DNA of 64,000 nt from Paraglaciecola sp. L3A3 (GCF_009796765.1 NZ_CP047023.1:372001-436000), one strand, 5' to 3'; shown: positions 47,250 to 56,910, counted from the first letter of the stretch. Notes: generated by a model not told the origin, from the letters alone. Numbers and translations: made by a program.

Positions 47250-49418
47250 TTATTCGTTGATAACGTTATCCATAGAGTCTAAAAAATTGCAAAACCCTTC
47301 GAAAGGCAGAGGTTTACTAAATAAATAGCCTTGACCTATGTTGCATTGGTTTGCGATTAAAAAGTCTTTTTGTATCTGGGTTTCAATTCCTTCGGCAATA
47401 ACACCTAATTTTAAGCTTTTGGCCATAGATATCACTGCCAAAATAATTGCTCCCTCACAGTCTCGACTTTGGTTATTTCCCGTTAAGGCCATAATAAATG
47501 AACGGTCAATCTTGATGTGATCTATAGGTAATTTTTGCAAGTATGATAATGAACTATAACCTGTGCCAAAATCATCAATCGACACACTCACACCAAGAGT
47601 ACGTAATTCACTTAATAAATAATGTATCTTGTCATAATTATCGATTAACACCCCTTCAGTTAACTCTAGCTCTAATAATTTGGGAGATATGTTTTCTTTA
47701 TTTAAGGTGTATTTAATAAATTCTAATAATTTTTGTTCTGTAACTTGGCGTGGAGATAAATTAACTGTTAGTTTTATTTCAATATTTTTCTGTTTAAGAA
47801 CAGATAATATTCTACAAGCCTCTGCTATTACCCACTTGCCAATAGGGATGATTAAGCCAGTTTGTTCGGCTAAAGGAATAAATAGATCTGGAGGGACAAG
47901 TTCACCGTTTGATAGTCGCCATCTAATTAGGGCTTCTGCTTTTACTATTTTATTAGCGGAGATATCAATTATGGGCTGAAGGAATAATTCAAACTCATCA
48001 TTTTCAATAGCATTTCTTAATGAATCTTCCATTTCAATACGTTTTAAAGAGGCTTCTACTAATTCTTTCGAGTAAAACTCTAAACCACTTTTGGTATTTT
48101 TCTTTGCAGTATATACAGCTAAATCTGCATATTTCATCAGCTCTTCAGCATTGTTTGAATCTTTCGGATAAGCCCCTGCGCCAACGTTTAATCCTACTTC
48201 ACATTTTATATTTGAATCAAAGTAAAAGGGCAATGAACAAGTACTAATTAAATCATCGACGAATCGACAACATTGGATTTGGTCTTCAGCAGAAAATTGA
48301 CTATGTTGGTGGTCGAGTTCCATTATTATGGCAAATTCAGTTCCGCCTATTCTGGCGACAACATCATCTACATGAGAGACAGATAACAAACGTTTTGATA
48401 ACTCTTTAATCAAACGATCGCCAATTAGGTGCCCATATAATTCGTTTATGCGTTTAAAGTGTTTGATATCGATATAGAGTAAATAAAAGGATCTATTTCG
48501 TTTTATCTTTTTTTCTAATTGCAGCCAAAAATATTGGCGGTTTGGCAAATCAGTTAGAACATCAAAATGAGTCAGTTTCTCATTTTGTTTCAACAGAAAC
48601 TTAATTTGTGTGACATCACTGACACTTAATAACCAATATTGAATCGCTTGGTTGGCATCTTTAATTGGGTGTATCGCGACTTTTAACCACTTACCTTGTT
48701 CTGGTGGATTGAGCCAACACAATTCTCCTGTCCATGGGCTATAAGTATTAAATACCCTTTCATATTCAGGGTATTGTTTTTTAAATAAGCTTAAAATAAG
48801 TCTATCAACAGGTAGTTGGATTTCTATGTGGGAGTCATTAAAGAGTGAACTTAATGCAGGGTTTCCCGCCACTAATTGTAATCTAGCGTCTAAAATTGCT
48901 ACCCCTAAATCTGTTTGTTCTAGGGCTTGCAATATCGGCTGTTGGATAGTTTTGGATTGATTAGTCTTAGCAAGCATAGCATTTAATTTTGTATGTAAAT
49001 GATCATGCTTTTCGGTTATTTGGTCGTTAGATATTAATAATTCTCTAGCGAGCTGTAAGGTGTGTTGTTTTTGTTCGAATTTGCTTTTGAGCCTATGAAT
49101 CACTAAGTAATATTTGTGCTGATTGACTATCGCATTGGCTTCTAATCTTAGTAATTGGTCTGGGATTTGTTCAGACCATATGCCTGATTCGATACTACCA
49201 TTTTTTGAGGTTGCCCAAAGCTCTGCTGCATCGATTAAGAAATATTCTAGATAATGAGAGTTTTGCGAAAAAGTGAATATCTTTTTATTGTGCGTTTCGG
49301 GCAACAACTGATTTAGCCATTTTCCTTGATTATACAACACTTCAAATTCACTTTCTGAGACTCGCTCAAGTATGACGCAATCAAGTAAATCTAATTCGTG
49401 AAACAATGAAATGTCCAT
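47250..49418 (-). CDS. PAS/GGDEF/EAL protein, probable c-di-GMP phosphodiesterase
   Basis: 722 residues, no membrane segment. An N-terminal region of about 170 residues with no recognised domain and a coiled-coil-like end; PAS at about 170-280; GGDEF domain about 285-440 whose signature reads G-G-T-E-F, so cyclase activity is doubtful; EAL domain about 460-705 with intact motifs E-A-L-I-R-W, NLS, ELTEGVL, DDFGTGYSSLSYL, KIDRSF, AEGIET and GQGYLFSKP. It therefore most likely degrades cyclic di-GMP, with the GGTEF part possibly a GTP sensor. It starts seven bases after the small GTPase gene, as the last gene of a four-gene unit. Confidence 0.88.
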   Translation of the reverse strand: MDISLFHELDLLDCVILERVSESEFEVLYNQGKWLNQLLPETHNKKIFTFSQNSHYLEYFLIDAAELWATSKNGSIESGIWSEQIPDQLLRLEANAIVNQHKYYLVIHRLKSKFEQKQHTLQLARELLISNDQITEKHDHLHTKLNAMLAKTNQSKTIQQPILQALEQTDLGVAILDARLQLVAGNPALSSLFNDSHIEIQLPVDRLILSLFKKQYPEYERVFNTYSPWTGELCWLNPPEQGKWLKVAIHPIKDANQAIQYWLLSVSDVTQIKFLLKQNEKLTHFDVLTDLPNRQYFWLQLEKKIKRNRSFYLLYIDIKHFKRINELYGHLIGDRLIKELSKRLLSVSHVDDVVARIGGTEFAIIMELDHQHSQFSAEDQIQCCRFVDDLISTCSLPFYFDSNIKCEVGLNVGAGAYPKDSNNAEELMKYADLAVYTAKKNTKSGLEFYSKELVEASLKRIEMEDSLRNAIENDEFELFLQPIIDISANKIVKAEALIRWRLSNGELVPPDLFIPLAEQTGLIIPIGKWVIAEACRILSVLKQKNIEIKLTVNLSPRQVTEQKLLEFIKYTLNKENISPKLLELELTEGVLIDNYDKIHYLLSELRTLGVSVSIDDFGTGYSSLSYLQKLPIDHIKIDRSFIMALTGNNQSRDCEGAIILAVISMAKSLKLGVIAEGIETQIQKDFLIANQCNIGQGYLFSKPLPFEGFCNFLDSMDNVINE

Positions 49419-49425
49419 ATCAAGG

Positions 49426-49917
49426 TTACTCCGTTAAAATATTCGCTATATAAGAAAACATCTCTTCAACACCTTCTCCAGTTTTTGCACTGGTATCAAA
49501 AGATTTAGAGTATGAATGTTTGATATCGCTTAATTCTGATTCAGTCCAGTGCCATGTAGTAGGTAGATCTTTTTTATTTAGAGCAAGTATTGCTGGAATA
49601 TCTGACACTTCTTTGACCATTCTATATATTTCAATGCCCTCAACTAATGATTGAGAGCGAGTGCAGTCTGCGACTATGATGAATGCAGATGCTCCTCTTA
49701 TATATTTAGGTTGAAACCCGCAGTATCTATCAATACCCTCTATATCCCAAATCATTAACTGCACTGATTCTTTATCCGTTTGTACCACTTTTTTATCAAT
49801 TTTTACCCCAATAGAGGTAAGGTACTTTTCAGAAAAAATACCTTCTACAAATTGTTTAATCAGGCTCGTTTTCCCTACTCCCGAAGCCCCGAGTATACAA
49901 ATTTTCTTCTGGATCAT
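49426..49917 (-). CDS. Rab/Ras-like small GTPase
   Basis: 163 residues, a single G domain: G1 G-A-S-G-V-G-K-T (residues 10-17), effector-like Y-L-T-S-I-G-V, G3 W-D-I-E-G, G4 N-K-K-D, G5 T-S-A-K. The layout is strikingly like eukaryotic Rab proteins; bacterial relatives include MglA and the uncharacterised Rup groups. The glutamine of Ras that helps hydrolysis is absent after G3, so a partner protein may supply or stimulate activity. No lipid-attachment Cys at the C-terminus. It sits between a roadblock/longin-like membrane protein and an EAL protein. Confidence 0.85.
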   Translation of the reverse strand: MIQKKICILGASGVGKTSLIKQFVEGIFSEKYLTSIGVKIDKKVVQTDKESVQLMIWDIEGIDRYCGFQPKYIRGASAFIIVADCTRSQSLVEGIEIYRMVKEVSDIPAILALNKKDLPTTWHWTESELSDIKHSYSKSFDTSAKTGEGVEEMFSYIANILTE

Positions 49918-49971
49918 AAGGTTCTCAACAGATACGTTTTTATCATAATTATTATTTTAAATGTTTGTTGG

Positions 49972-51741
49972 TTAATGACTTGCATTAAAATATACCACAT
50001 TAAATAGCACTTTTCGGGCGCCTTCGTCAGTTGTTTTTAAATCAATCACTCCTAAACCTATTGCATTAAGCCTATTGGCGTCGATACCTAGCTCTTGGAG
50101 TTTCAATTTTACATTGTCAGCCCGTTTCTGACTGAGAATATTATTATAACTTTCTGTCCCGACGGTATCGCTTGCTCCCATAATGACTAAACCGAGTGAT
50201 AGCTTTTGTTGATCGGCAACTTGGATTAAGTTATTAAATTGTTCTTTAACTTGTATCAGCGTATTTATCCCCGCAGCTGATATTTCACTTTTTCCTTTTT
50301 CGAAAGAGATTGAGACATTGTCAATTTTAGCTATGTTTAAATCTAATATGGCGCGAATAATAGTGGGATCATCAGCGGCACTACTTTTGTTGCTATTTAT
50401 TGTGATACCGTCTAGCCATTTGGCTTTAAAATTTAAGCCTAGAATTGAAGACAATTCATCTTGTAGTAGTAATTTTTCTAAACCACTGAGTTGTCCACTA
50501 AAAGTTGGCTGGTCGTTAGACCAATCAACTTCTACATTGGCAAAAGCCCTCAAGCTTTTCTGTACTTTATTTTTTATTAGCTGAGCATCTAAAGATAAAT
50601 AAGCACGTTCTGTGAAATTAATATGTTCTAGAGGGATGTTATGTGAATTTAGCCATTTTGTTATGTCAATAGCTGATGGGTCTCTTAATGCTTTAAGGTT
50701 TATTTCTTTTAACCCTGTCAATTCTAACTCAGTAACTAATATGCCCGGCTCTAGATCTATTTGTTGTATCTGTTCTACAAGGTTGCTAGATTGCCAACGT
50801 ATTGTGGCTAAATACCCTGCTGCAAGTAATATTAATCCGACTACAATCCAAGCTAACCAGGGCTTTTTTTTAGCTTGCTTTGAATCGGTTTTCAATTCTG
50901 CAATTAAACAATCTCTTAACTGGTTTTCACTATTTTCAAATGCAAATGCATCACCATTAAAATCAGTTAATTCTTTATCATAAAGTTTGTGAATTTCTTC
51001 TAAAGTAATTTGTAATTGATTCGCTACATTTTGTGGCATATTACCTGTTACTGCGGCGACCACAACAGCCTTAGGGCCCTGTTTCAGTAATAAAGTAAAG
51101 TCATCGGTACGTACTACATCTAGTTGTTGTTCACTTGAATCAGCATTAGGCTTAAAGGAATCTGAAACAAAATCATTGATGGCGGTCAACATGGAAGAGA
51201 CCATATCGGCATCAGCACCTGTGTCTATTCCCAATGAAACAGAATTAAGCAATAGACCTGTTTCTCTATGAATTAAAAATACTTGTTCTACTCGAAAAGA
51301 AAACGTTTGGCTCGCGACATATTGAGAAAAACTCACATTTGCTTGCCACGCTTTAAAACGCCATGTTAACCCTTTGATGGTTAGGCTGTTTTCAATTAAG
51401 GCATTAGTTTTTTCAAGTAATTCTGTAATGAAAGCAGTGACAGATTTTCTGACTAAACTCCCCACAAGAGGGTATAAGTAGCCGACAAATTGCTCACTAT
51501 GATTGGCTACAGATGTTTCAACTGATTTTTCGACTAGGGGTAATAATACTTTGTTAACTGAACCATCTTGTTTTTCTCGATCGTGTAATGCTTCTGAAAA
51601 AACTTCCCGTACCACTTCTCTGGCATTTTCTTTGAGCGCTTGTTTAACTACATGGCCATCTTCGCCTAACACTATTTGGCGAATTTTATCCATCTGCTCA
51701 GTGTCAGGTATTTGTGGTTGAGCCTCTTGCGAATTTGTCAT
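49972..51741 (-). CDS. Membrane protein: roadblock/longin-like cytoplasmic part plus OmpA-like periplasmic end
   Basis: 589 residues. A cytoplasmic N-terminal region opens with a motif I-R-Q-I-V-L-G (about residue 20). Residues about 148-255 (VEQVFLIHRETGLLLNSVS; AVVVAAVTGN) read like a roadblock/longin-type fold, known as a partner of small GTPases. One membrane helix at about 295-315 (WIVVGLILLAAGYLATI). The periplasmic part ends in an OmpA-like domain (SISFEKGKSEISAAG; LSQKRADNVKLKLQELGID; ANRLNAIGLG) that would bind peptidoglycan. It would connect the GTPase in the cytoplasm to the cell wall. Eight bases after the coiled-coil gene. Confidence 0.75.
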   Translation of the reverse strand: MTNSQEAQPQIPDTEQMDKIRQIVLGEDGHVVKQALKENAREVVREVFSEALHDREKQDGSVNKVLLPLVEKSVETSVANHSEQFVGYLYPLVGSLVRKSVTAFITELLEKTNALIENSLTIKGLTWRFKAWQANVSFSQYVASQTFSFRVEQVFLIHRETGLLLNSVSLGIDTGADADMVSSMLTAINDFVSDSFKPNADSSEQQLDVVRTDDFTLLLKQGPKAVVVAAVTGNMPQNVANQLQITLEEIHKLYDKELTDFNGDAFAFENSENQLRDCLIAELKTDSKQAKKKPWLAWIVVGLILLAAGYLATIRWQSSNLVEQIQQIDLEPGILVTELELTGLKEINLKALRDPSAIDITKWLNSHNIPLEHINFTERAYLSLDAQLIKNKVQKSLRAFANVEVDWSNDQPTFSGQLSGLEKLLLQDELSSILGLNFKAKWLDGITINSNKSSAADDPTIIRAILDLNIAKIDNVSISFEKGKSEISAAGINTLIQVKEQFNNLIQVADQQKLSLGLVIMGASDTVGTESYNNILSQKRADNVKLKLQELGIDANRLNAIGLGVIDLKTTDEGARKVLFNVVYFNASH

Positions 51742-51749
51742 CGGAGGTT

Positions 51750-52292
51750 TTACAAGTCTTCACCAGTTTCTAAATCACTGGCAACAGCGGCAAGTAATTT
51801 AGCAAGGGTTTTACGATCTGTTTTAGATGAGTTTAAGTCAGTGGAAACTTGATTGAGTTTTGCCAAAGTTTGATTAAGTTGCTCGGTAAAAGTGTTGCTC
51901 AGATTTTTTATTTCTTTGTCTAAGCGTTCGTGTATTTCATCATTTTCTTGTTTACTATTGGCTTCTGCCATTTCTAGAGCTGAAGCTATACGGTCTGCAT
52001 AGGCATTGATTTCACTGGCTTTTTGCTCTTGGCCTTGGTCTGCAATCGCTAATTTATCTTCTAAATGATTAAAACCATCTTCCATTTTGGTTTGTAAAGT
52101 TTGCATATTTTTTTCTAGCAACTGTTCCATTTTTCTGAAGTTTTGTTGTGTTTGTTGTTCTAAGGAATCAATACGCTTTTCGATATTATCTTGTGCGGCA
52201 CCGAATACAATTTGGCGTAAACTATCTAATTCAGACGGTTGTTGTGTTGCTTCTACATTCTTTGTATTTTCCACATCTTTTTTATCGGACAT
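51750..52292 (-). CDS. Coiled-coil protein, first gene of the GTPase operon
   Basis: 180 residues, soluble, rich in Gln, Glu, Lys and Asn, with heptad-like patterns over about residues 30-160 (QQTQQNFRKMEQLLEKNMQTL). Near the N-terminus it has L-D-S-L-R-Q-I-V-F-G, closely matching the motif at the start of the adjacent membrane protein. It may be a cytoplasmic adaptor for that protein. No family name recognised. Confidence 0.6.
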   Translation of the reverse strand: MSDKKDVENTKNVEATQQPSELDSLRQIVFGAAQDNIEKRIDSLEQQTQQNFRKMEQLLEKNMQTLQTKMEDGFNHLEDKLAIADQGQEQKASEINAYADRIASALEMAEANSKQENDEIHERLDKEIKNLSNTFTEQLNQTLAKLNQVSTDLNSSKTDRKTLAKLLAAVASDLETGEDL

Positions 52293-52352
52293 GACGCCAT
52301 CCTCTGCTGCTAGCTTAATTTATTTAATATCGATTGGTGCTACTGTAAATAA

Positions 52353-52364
52353 TTGTAATTACAA
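52353..52364. promoter_or_regulatory. Palindrome upstream of the GTPase operon
   Basis: TTGTAATTACAA is a perfect 12-bp palindrome about 60 bases upstream of the first start codon, a plausible operator position. No regulator is assigned. Confidence 0.3.
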
Positions 52365-52430
52365 GTAAATACCTTGTGTATACATAATGCACAGGTTTGA
52401 CGTTAAATAAAACAGCTTTTAGATTAATAG

Positions 52431-52460
52431 CCCAAAAAAAACACCACTTTTAAGTGGTGT
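52431..52460 (-). terminator. Terminator of the TonB-dependent receptor gene
   Basis: On the minus strand, AACACCACTT and AAGTGGTGTT form a 10-bp stem followed by a run of T, about 30 bases after the stop codon. Confidence 0.9.
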
Positions 52461-52491
52461 TAAAGTTGACAGTGGCATGTTTACTTATATT

Positions 52492-54576
52492 TTAGAATGT
52501 GGCTTCAAAGCCTATCGATGGAAATATCCCCATTCCCTCTTCACTTGCTACGGTGAAGTTGTCAGGTGTTTCTGTGCCATCAGGTTTGTAGTAATAACCT
52601 GAAACATTGCTATTGGCCAAAGCGTTAATAACGGCAAAGGTCAAGGCTGCGGGTTTGCCCATTATCTGATAGCTATATTTTGCTTGCAGATCTAACCTAC
52701 TGTATGTGGGAAGGGTTTCTGAGTTCAGCTCGCCGTAGATAGCTAGATAGTTATTAGGATAATCTGGATTGGAACGTAAGCCAACAATAGGTGTGTATTT
52801 GGCACCACTTCTGGCTGTGAAACGAAAGCCAAATTCCCATCTTTCGGTAAGGTGATAGTTAAATACGCTATTCATTATCCAGGGTGTATCTAAATAATAT
52901 TCGCTGGTGATATGAGTTAGTTCATCTGTTCTTTCACTTTCAGACCAGCTAATAGATAACCAGCCATTCCAGTTGTCTGATAGGTTTTTTTCTAATAACC
53001 ATTCCAACCCCTTTGCGGTCCCGGATAGGTCATTGGTGTAACGTTTTTCTTCAGTATCGTATTGTAAATCAATGGCTAATGGGAGTTGAGATAATGCTTT
53101 ATGGTAAAGCTCAGTCGTTGTATGCCAATTGTTGGCAAGTTGCCATTTTAAACCTGCAGAATAATGCTTGGCCTCAGGTGGTTTAATATCAGGGTTGCCA
53201 ATGAGCTTGAGTGCAGTATTTATATCAGGAAATCGACTATATGATCCCGCTTTGACAAAAACAGTCATTTTGGGACTAATTTGCCAGTTTAGTTGTGTCC
53301 TAGGATGAGTAAAATGTGTTTTAGTATAATCGTCGTATTCTGCTCTTAAGCCTAACTCTAAACTTAAGTCCGGATGCATTTGCCAAATATCAGTGATATA
53401 TAGCCCGTATAGGTTTGCCGTAATATTATCTGCACCTAGGGTACGTTGCCCCTTTTGTTCGTTACAATTATTAGTATGGTCTGTGCAAAAGTAAGGGATC
53501 ATGTCAAAGGAGTAATTAAAATCGTTGCTTTGTAAATCGAATCCGAGGCTTATAGTTTGCTGACTAAAGCGTCTTGTTTGCCCCAAAAAACGTAAGTTAA
53601 ACTGATCATTTTCAGTTTTTTGGTATTGCTCGTCACCGTAACTATCTTTGTTTTCAGACAATACATGATTCACGCCTAAGCTAATAATGTCATATTGGTT
53701 GGCAAACCATTCCCATTGTATGCCTTGACTATCAAATTTGCTGTTGACTCTGTAATCGCCAATCACGTCTGGATCAAGTTTGCCTGACTCTGACAAGTCT
53801 GAAATATTGATGCCGGCACCATCACTTGCACCATTAATATTGAAGGTAAGTTTATGATTATTGCCAATTAACCATTGGTATTTACCTTGATAGTCATCGC
53901 TTACAGGCGCATCAAATATGGTTAAACCAACGTCCTCATCTTCTCCCTCTTTCCCTTCTTTTAGAAACAAATGGATCAAACTACGGCGATATGAAAAATA
54001 AAAGGCTTGATTATCGAGAGTCTCGCCCTCAACCAAAAGACCGACTTTGAGTAAACTCGCATCTAGTTTTACTTCTATCGGTTGGGCCTTAGGGTCTCTT
54101 AATTGCACATCAAAAATGCCTCCCGTGGCATTACCATATTGACTAGAGAATGCGGCAGCTTGTAAGTTGAAATCACGTAACAAGTTTTTGTTAAAAATGC
54201 TGTCGCCGAATAGATGAAATATATAGTCAGTTGGCATGTTGTCTATATAAAAAGCGTTATCATCGGGAGAGGAACCACGAATAGCAGGCTCACCACCTGC
54301 ATCACCGCCTGCGTAGACTACACCTGGTAAACTAAAAACCGACGCTATGGGATCACCATCAATTCCCGCGACGGCTAATAGTTTTTCAGTTTCTAACGAA
54401 GGTAAACTTTGTGCTTGGTTTCTTTGCCCTACAATTTCAAATTTTTCAACTTCGACTTTTTCACCCTCTATTCCCCCAACTTCAGTTATATTTATCTGTC
54501 CTGCTAATACAGTATTGATAAGTAAACTACTAGGTATAAATATACCGATCATCAGATAACTGGGCTTGATATACAT
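52492..54576 (-). CDS. TonB-dependent receptor
   Basis: 694 residues. Signal peptide (about 1-25, ending VLAG), plug domain (DPIASVFSLPGVVYAGGDAGGEPAIRG; YIDNMPTDY; QYGNATGGIFDVQ), then a 22-strand barrel ending in aromatic F (I-G-F-E-A-T-F). No Fur-like box was found upstream and the substrate is unknown. The extracellular loops include a Cys pair (YFCTDHTNNCNE). It lies divergent from the mipA cluster. Confidence 0.9.
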   Translation of the reverse strand: MYIKPSYLMIGIFIPSSLLINTVLAGQINITEVGGIEGEKVEVEKFEIVGQRNQAQSLPSLETEKLLAVAGIDGDPIASVFSLPGVVYAGGDAGGEPAIRGSSPDDNAFYIDNMPTDYIFHLFGDSIFNKNLLRDFNLQAAAFSSQYGNATGGIFDVQLRDPKAQPIEVKLDASLLKVGLLVEGETLDNQAFYFSYRRSLIHLFLKEGKEGEDEDVGLTIFDAPVSDDYQGKYQWLIGNNHKLTFNINGASDGAGINISDLSESGKLDPDVIGDYRVNSKFDSQGIQWEWFANQYDIISLGVNHVLSENKDSYGDEQYQKTENDQFNLRFLGQTRRFSQQTISLGFDLQSNDFNYSFDMIPYFCTDHTNNCNEQKGQRTLGADNITANLYGLYITDIWQMHPDLSLELGLRAEYDDYTKTHFTHPRTQLNWQISPKMTVFVKAGSYSRFPDINTALKLIGNPDIKPPEAKHYSAGLKWQLANNWHTTTELYHKALSQLPLAIDLQYDTEEKRYTNDLSGTAKGLEWLLEKNLSDNWNGWLSISWSESERTDELTHITSEYYLDTPWIMNSVFNYHLTERWEFGFRFTARSGAKYTPIVGLRSNPDYPNNYLAIYGELNSETLPTYSRLDLQAKYSYQIMGKPAALTFAVINALANSNVSGYYYKPDGTETPDNFTVASEEGMGIFPSIGFEATF

Positions 54577-54871
54577 AATGGCTTCCTTGATGTTAAACCT
54601 ATTGTTTGCTGTTTGAATTGCTGTACATATTAAGTAGAAGTTTCTACAAGATCTGTTGTATAAGTGTGAGTAAGTGTTATTGCCATCTATGCAATGAGTT
54701 TTATTAATTAGGGTTAGCTGTCATGTCGTTAAGGTAGGTGATGCCAATAGGGATGGGGCTGATAATTTGATCAATAACTTACAATTTTTGAACATTTTAG
54801 TTGGCGCTTAGATTATTTATTAAACGCCTGCTTTGTTACTATTACAAATATCGAAATTTAGTGATAAAAAT
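54577..54871. other. Divergent promoter region of the receptor and mipA cluster
   Basis: About 295 bases with no gene. No clear operator was identified. The mipA ORF has an in-frame upstream start at 54833, but ATG 54872 gives the better signal peptide. Confidence 0.5.
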
Positions 54872-55744
54872 ATGCAAACGAGATGTTTATTTAAATTGTT
54901 GCTCGCCAGCTTTTGCTTCTGCAGTGCAGGGGTATTTGCACAAAGTAATAATCAGCCAACGGCTAACGTCCATTCTGATAACCCTGAAGGAAAATTTAGT
55001 TGGAGCTTAACCATAGCGACTGACATAGTTTTGACAGAGTCGATGTTTATTGGTGCAGAGCAAGATCAAGATTTGGATTTTGTTAATATTTCTATTTTGT
55101 TGGATCTATATTATAAGGGTTTTTTTATTCAAACGAATAAGCATAGATTTGGTGGGTATGCGAATGGTGCTGAAGTTGGTTATGAATTAGAGGTGAATGA
55201 TCAATACGAAATCGACTTAATCAATAAAATGTATTTACCCGGATTTTCGTCTTCTTATGTTGGCACAATTGATACCCGAGATATCCCAGAATTAGAGGGA
55301 ATTAAAGATCGTGAGTTTATCTCGAGTCAAGGGATCCGATATATGCGCTATTTATCAAACTCAGTATATTGGATAGATTTAGCGGCAAATATATTCGGCG
55401 ATGAACACAGTGGCTGGGTGGTAGATGGCTTTTACAGTTACATTTTGCAGAAACGGAATTGGGATATAAATTTAGGCGTAGGGGCTAGTTTTTATTCAAG
55501 CAATATGAATAATTACTATTTTTCTATTAAGCCAGAAGAAGCGACTCAGATCAGAACCGAGTATAAACCAGGGGCAGGCTATCGTTTACAAATAGAGGCC
55601 TTTGTTCAGCGGCCAATAAATGAAGATTGGTTATTCAATGGAGGACTGACGATTAGTCATTATTCTAAGAGTATTGCTGATAGTCCTATAGTGGTTCGAG
55701 AAAATGAAGTCACTGCTCAAATAGGCTTTAGTTATGTATTTTAA
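54872..55744 (+). CDS. MipA/OmpV-family outer membrane protein
   Basis: ATG 54872 gives a signal peptide (LLASFCFCSAGVFA). A beta-barrel of about 270 residues with the MipA landmarks GGYANGAEVGYELE, YVGTIDTRD and a C-terminal Phe (F-S-Y-V-F). Such proteins are linked to envelope enzymes or cation/peptide stress. It overlaps the DUF3019 gene by 11 bases and heads a cluster with a two-component system. Confidence 0.85.
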   Translation: MQTRCLFKLLLASFCFCSAGVFAQSNNQPTANVHSDNPEGKFSWSLTIATDIVLTESMFIGAEQDQDLDFVNISILLDLYYKGFFIQTNKHRFGGYANGAEVGYELEVNDQYEIDLINKMYLPGFSSSYVGTIDTRDIPELEGIKDREFISSQGIRYMRYLSNSVYWIDLAANIFGDEHSGWVVDGFYSYILQKRNWDINLGVGASFYSSNMNNYYFSIKPEEATQIRTEYKPGAGYRLQIEAFVQRPINEDWLFNGGLTISHYSKSIADSPIVVRENEVTAQIGFSYVF

Positions 55745-56144
55745 ACAACAGTTAAAATGGATTTTATTGTTGTATTTTAGTTGTTCTTCTCCATCTTTCG
55801 CTCAAGATAAGTTAATGTCATCAGCTCAGTTGCTGGTACAACCTAATAAGTGTGTTGCCCTTAATCAAGGGCGGGAGTGTTTTGCCGAGTTAACTATTCG
55901 TTGGCAACAAAATGAAACCAGTGACTATTGCTTATTTATTCAAGAGTTTAATGCCTATCCTAGATTATTGCGTTGTTGGCATGACGTTAATCAGGCTGTG
56001 TGGCAATATGAATTTCAATCAACAAACGATAGCCAATTTTTGTTAATGAAAAAAATGCCGCAAACAGTGTTAGCTTCTGCAAAGGTTCAAGTCAGCTGGT
56101 TGTATAAAGCCAGTATCCGAAAACGCAGATGGCGACTTTTTTAG
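55734..56144 (+). CDS. Exported DUF3019 protein
   Basis: 136 residues with a signal peptide (WILLLYFSCSSPSFA). DUF3019 pattern: LLVQPNKCVALNQGRECFAELTIRW, Y-C-L-F-I-Q, L-R-C-W, and the basic end S-I-R-K-R-R-W-R-L-F. Four conserved Cys suggest two disulfides. Typically next to mipA and a two-component system in Alteromonadales. Confidence 0.88.
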   Translation: MYFKQQLKWILLLYFSCSSPSFAQDKLMSSAQLLVQPNKCVALNQGRECFAELTIRWQQNETSDYCLFIQEFNAYPRLLRCWHDVNQAVWQYEFQSTNDSQFLLMKKMPQTVLASAKVQVSWLYKASIRKRRWRLF

Positions 56145-56153
56145 GAGTAAAGC

Positions 56154-56885
56154 ATGAATAGCCAAGGACGACAGCCAATCACTAGTCACTACGCACATAT
56201 TCTACATGTGGAAGATGACTTGTCGTTGGCTGAATGGGTAACTGAATATTTACAAACCAATGGTTTTAGTGTCGAGCATCTTGGTCGTGGTGATCAAGTG
56301 ATGCAGGCTGTCGCGAATAATCAGTATGACCTGATGTTATTAGATGTGATGTTACCTGGTATGGATGGAATTGAAGTCTGCCGTAATGTCCGTCAATTTT
56401 CACAAGTGCCTATTATTATGATGACGGCTAAAGCTGATGAATTCGATGAAGTGATTGGCCTAGAAGTGGGCGCAAATGATTATGTGATTAAGCCGGTGAG
56501 GCCAAGAGCTTTGTTAGCCAGAATTAAGTCAGTGTTACGTAATCATGAATCCACTAGTAGTAAGAACACTGAAGAATTAGTGTTTGGCCAGTTACAAATT
56601 AATCAACAGTTCAAACGTGTAGTTCATAATGGTAAAGAAGTAGAACTGACTAGCAGTTTATTTTCATTATTATGGTTGTTAGCCAGCCATGCGGGCAAAG
56701 TGATGAGTCGAGAACAGGTATTTCAAACCTTAAAAGGCCGAGAATATGATGGCCTAGATAGACGTTTTGATGTGCTGGTATCGACCCTCAGAAAAAAATT
56801 AGGTGATAACCCTCAACAACCGAAAAGAATTAAAACCATTTGGGGAAAAGGATATTTATTTATTGCGGATGCTTGGCATGATTAA
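56154..56885 (+). CDS. OmpR-family response regulator
   Basis: 243 residues. Receiver with Asp64 (LMLLDVMLPGMDG), EDD near residue 20, Lys in V-I-K-P-V-R-P; winged helix with LTSSLFSLLWLLASHAGKVMSRE and W-G-K-G-Y-L-F. GGAGTAA before the ATG. Co-oriented with the kinase 25 bases downstream; likely controls the mipA/DUF3019 genes. Confidence 0.93.
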   Translation: MNSQGRQPITSHYAHILHVEDDLSLAEWVTEYLQTNGFSVEHLGRGDQVMQAVANNQYDLMLLDVMLPGMDGIEVCRNVRQFSQVPIIMMTAKADEFDEVIGLEVGANDYVIKPVRPRALLARIKSVLRNHESTSSKNTEELVFGQLQINQQFKRVVHNGKEVELTSSLFSLLWLLASHAGKVMSREQVFQTLKGREYDGLDRRFDVLVSTLRKKLGDNPQQPKRIKTIWGKGYLFIADAWHD

Positions 56886-56910
56886 GCCTGATAAATTAAG
56901 ACTATAAAAC

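Noticed and set aside
54577..54871. Fur box upstream of the TonB-dependent receptor
   Set aside because: No GATAATGATTATC-like sequence seen, so iron control is not supported.
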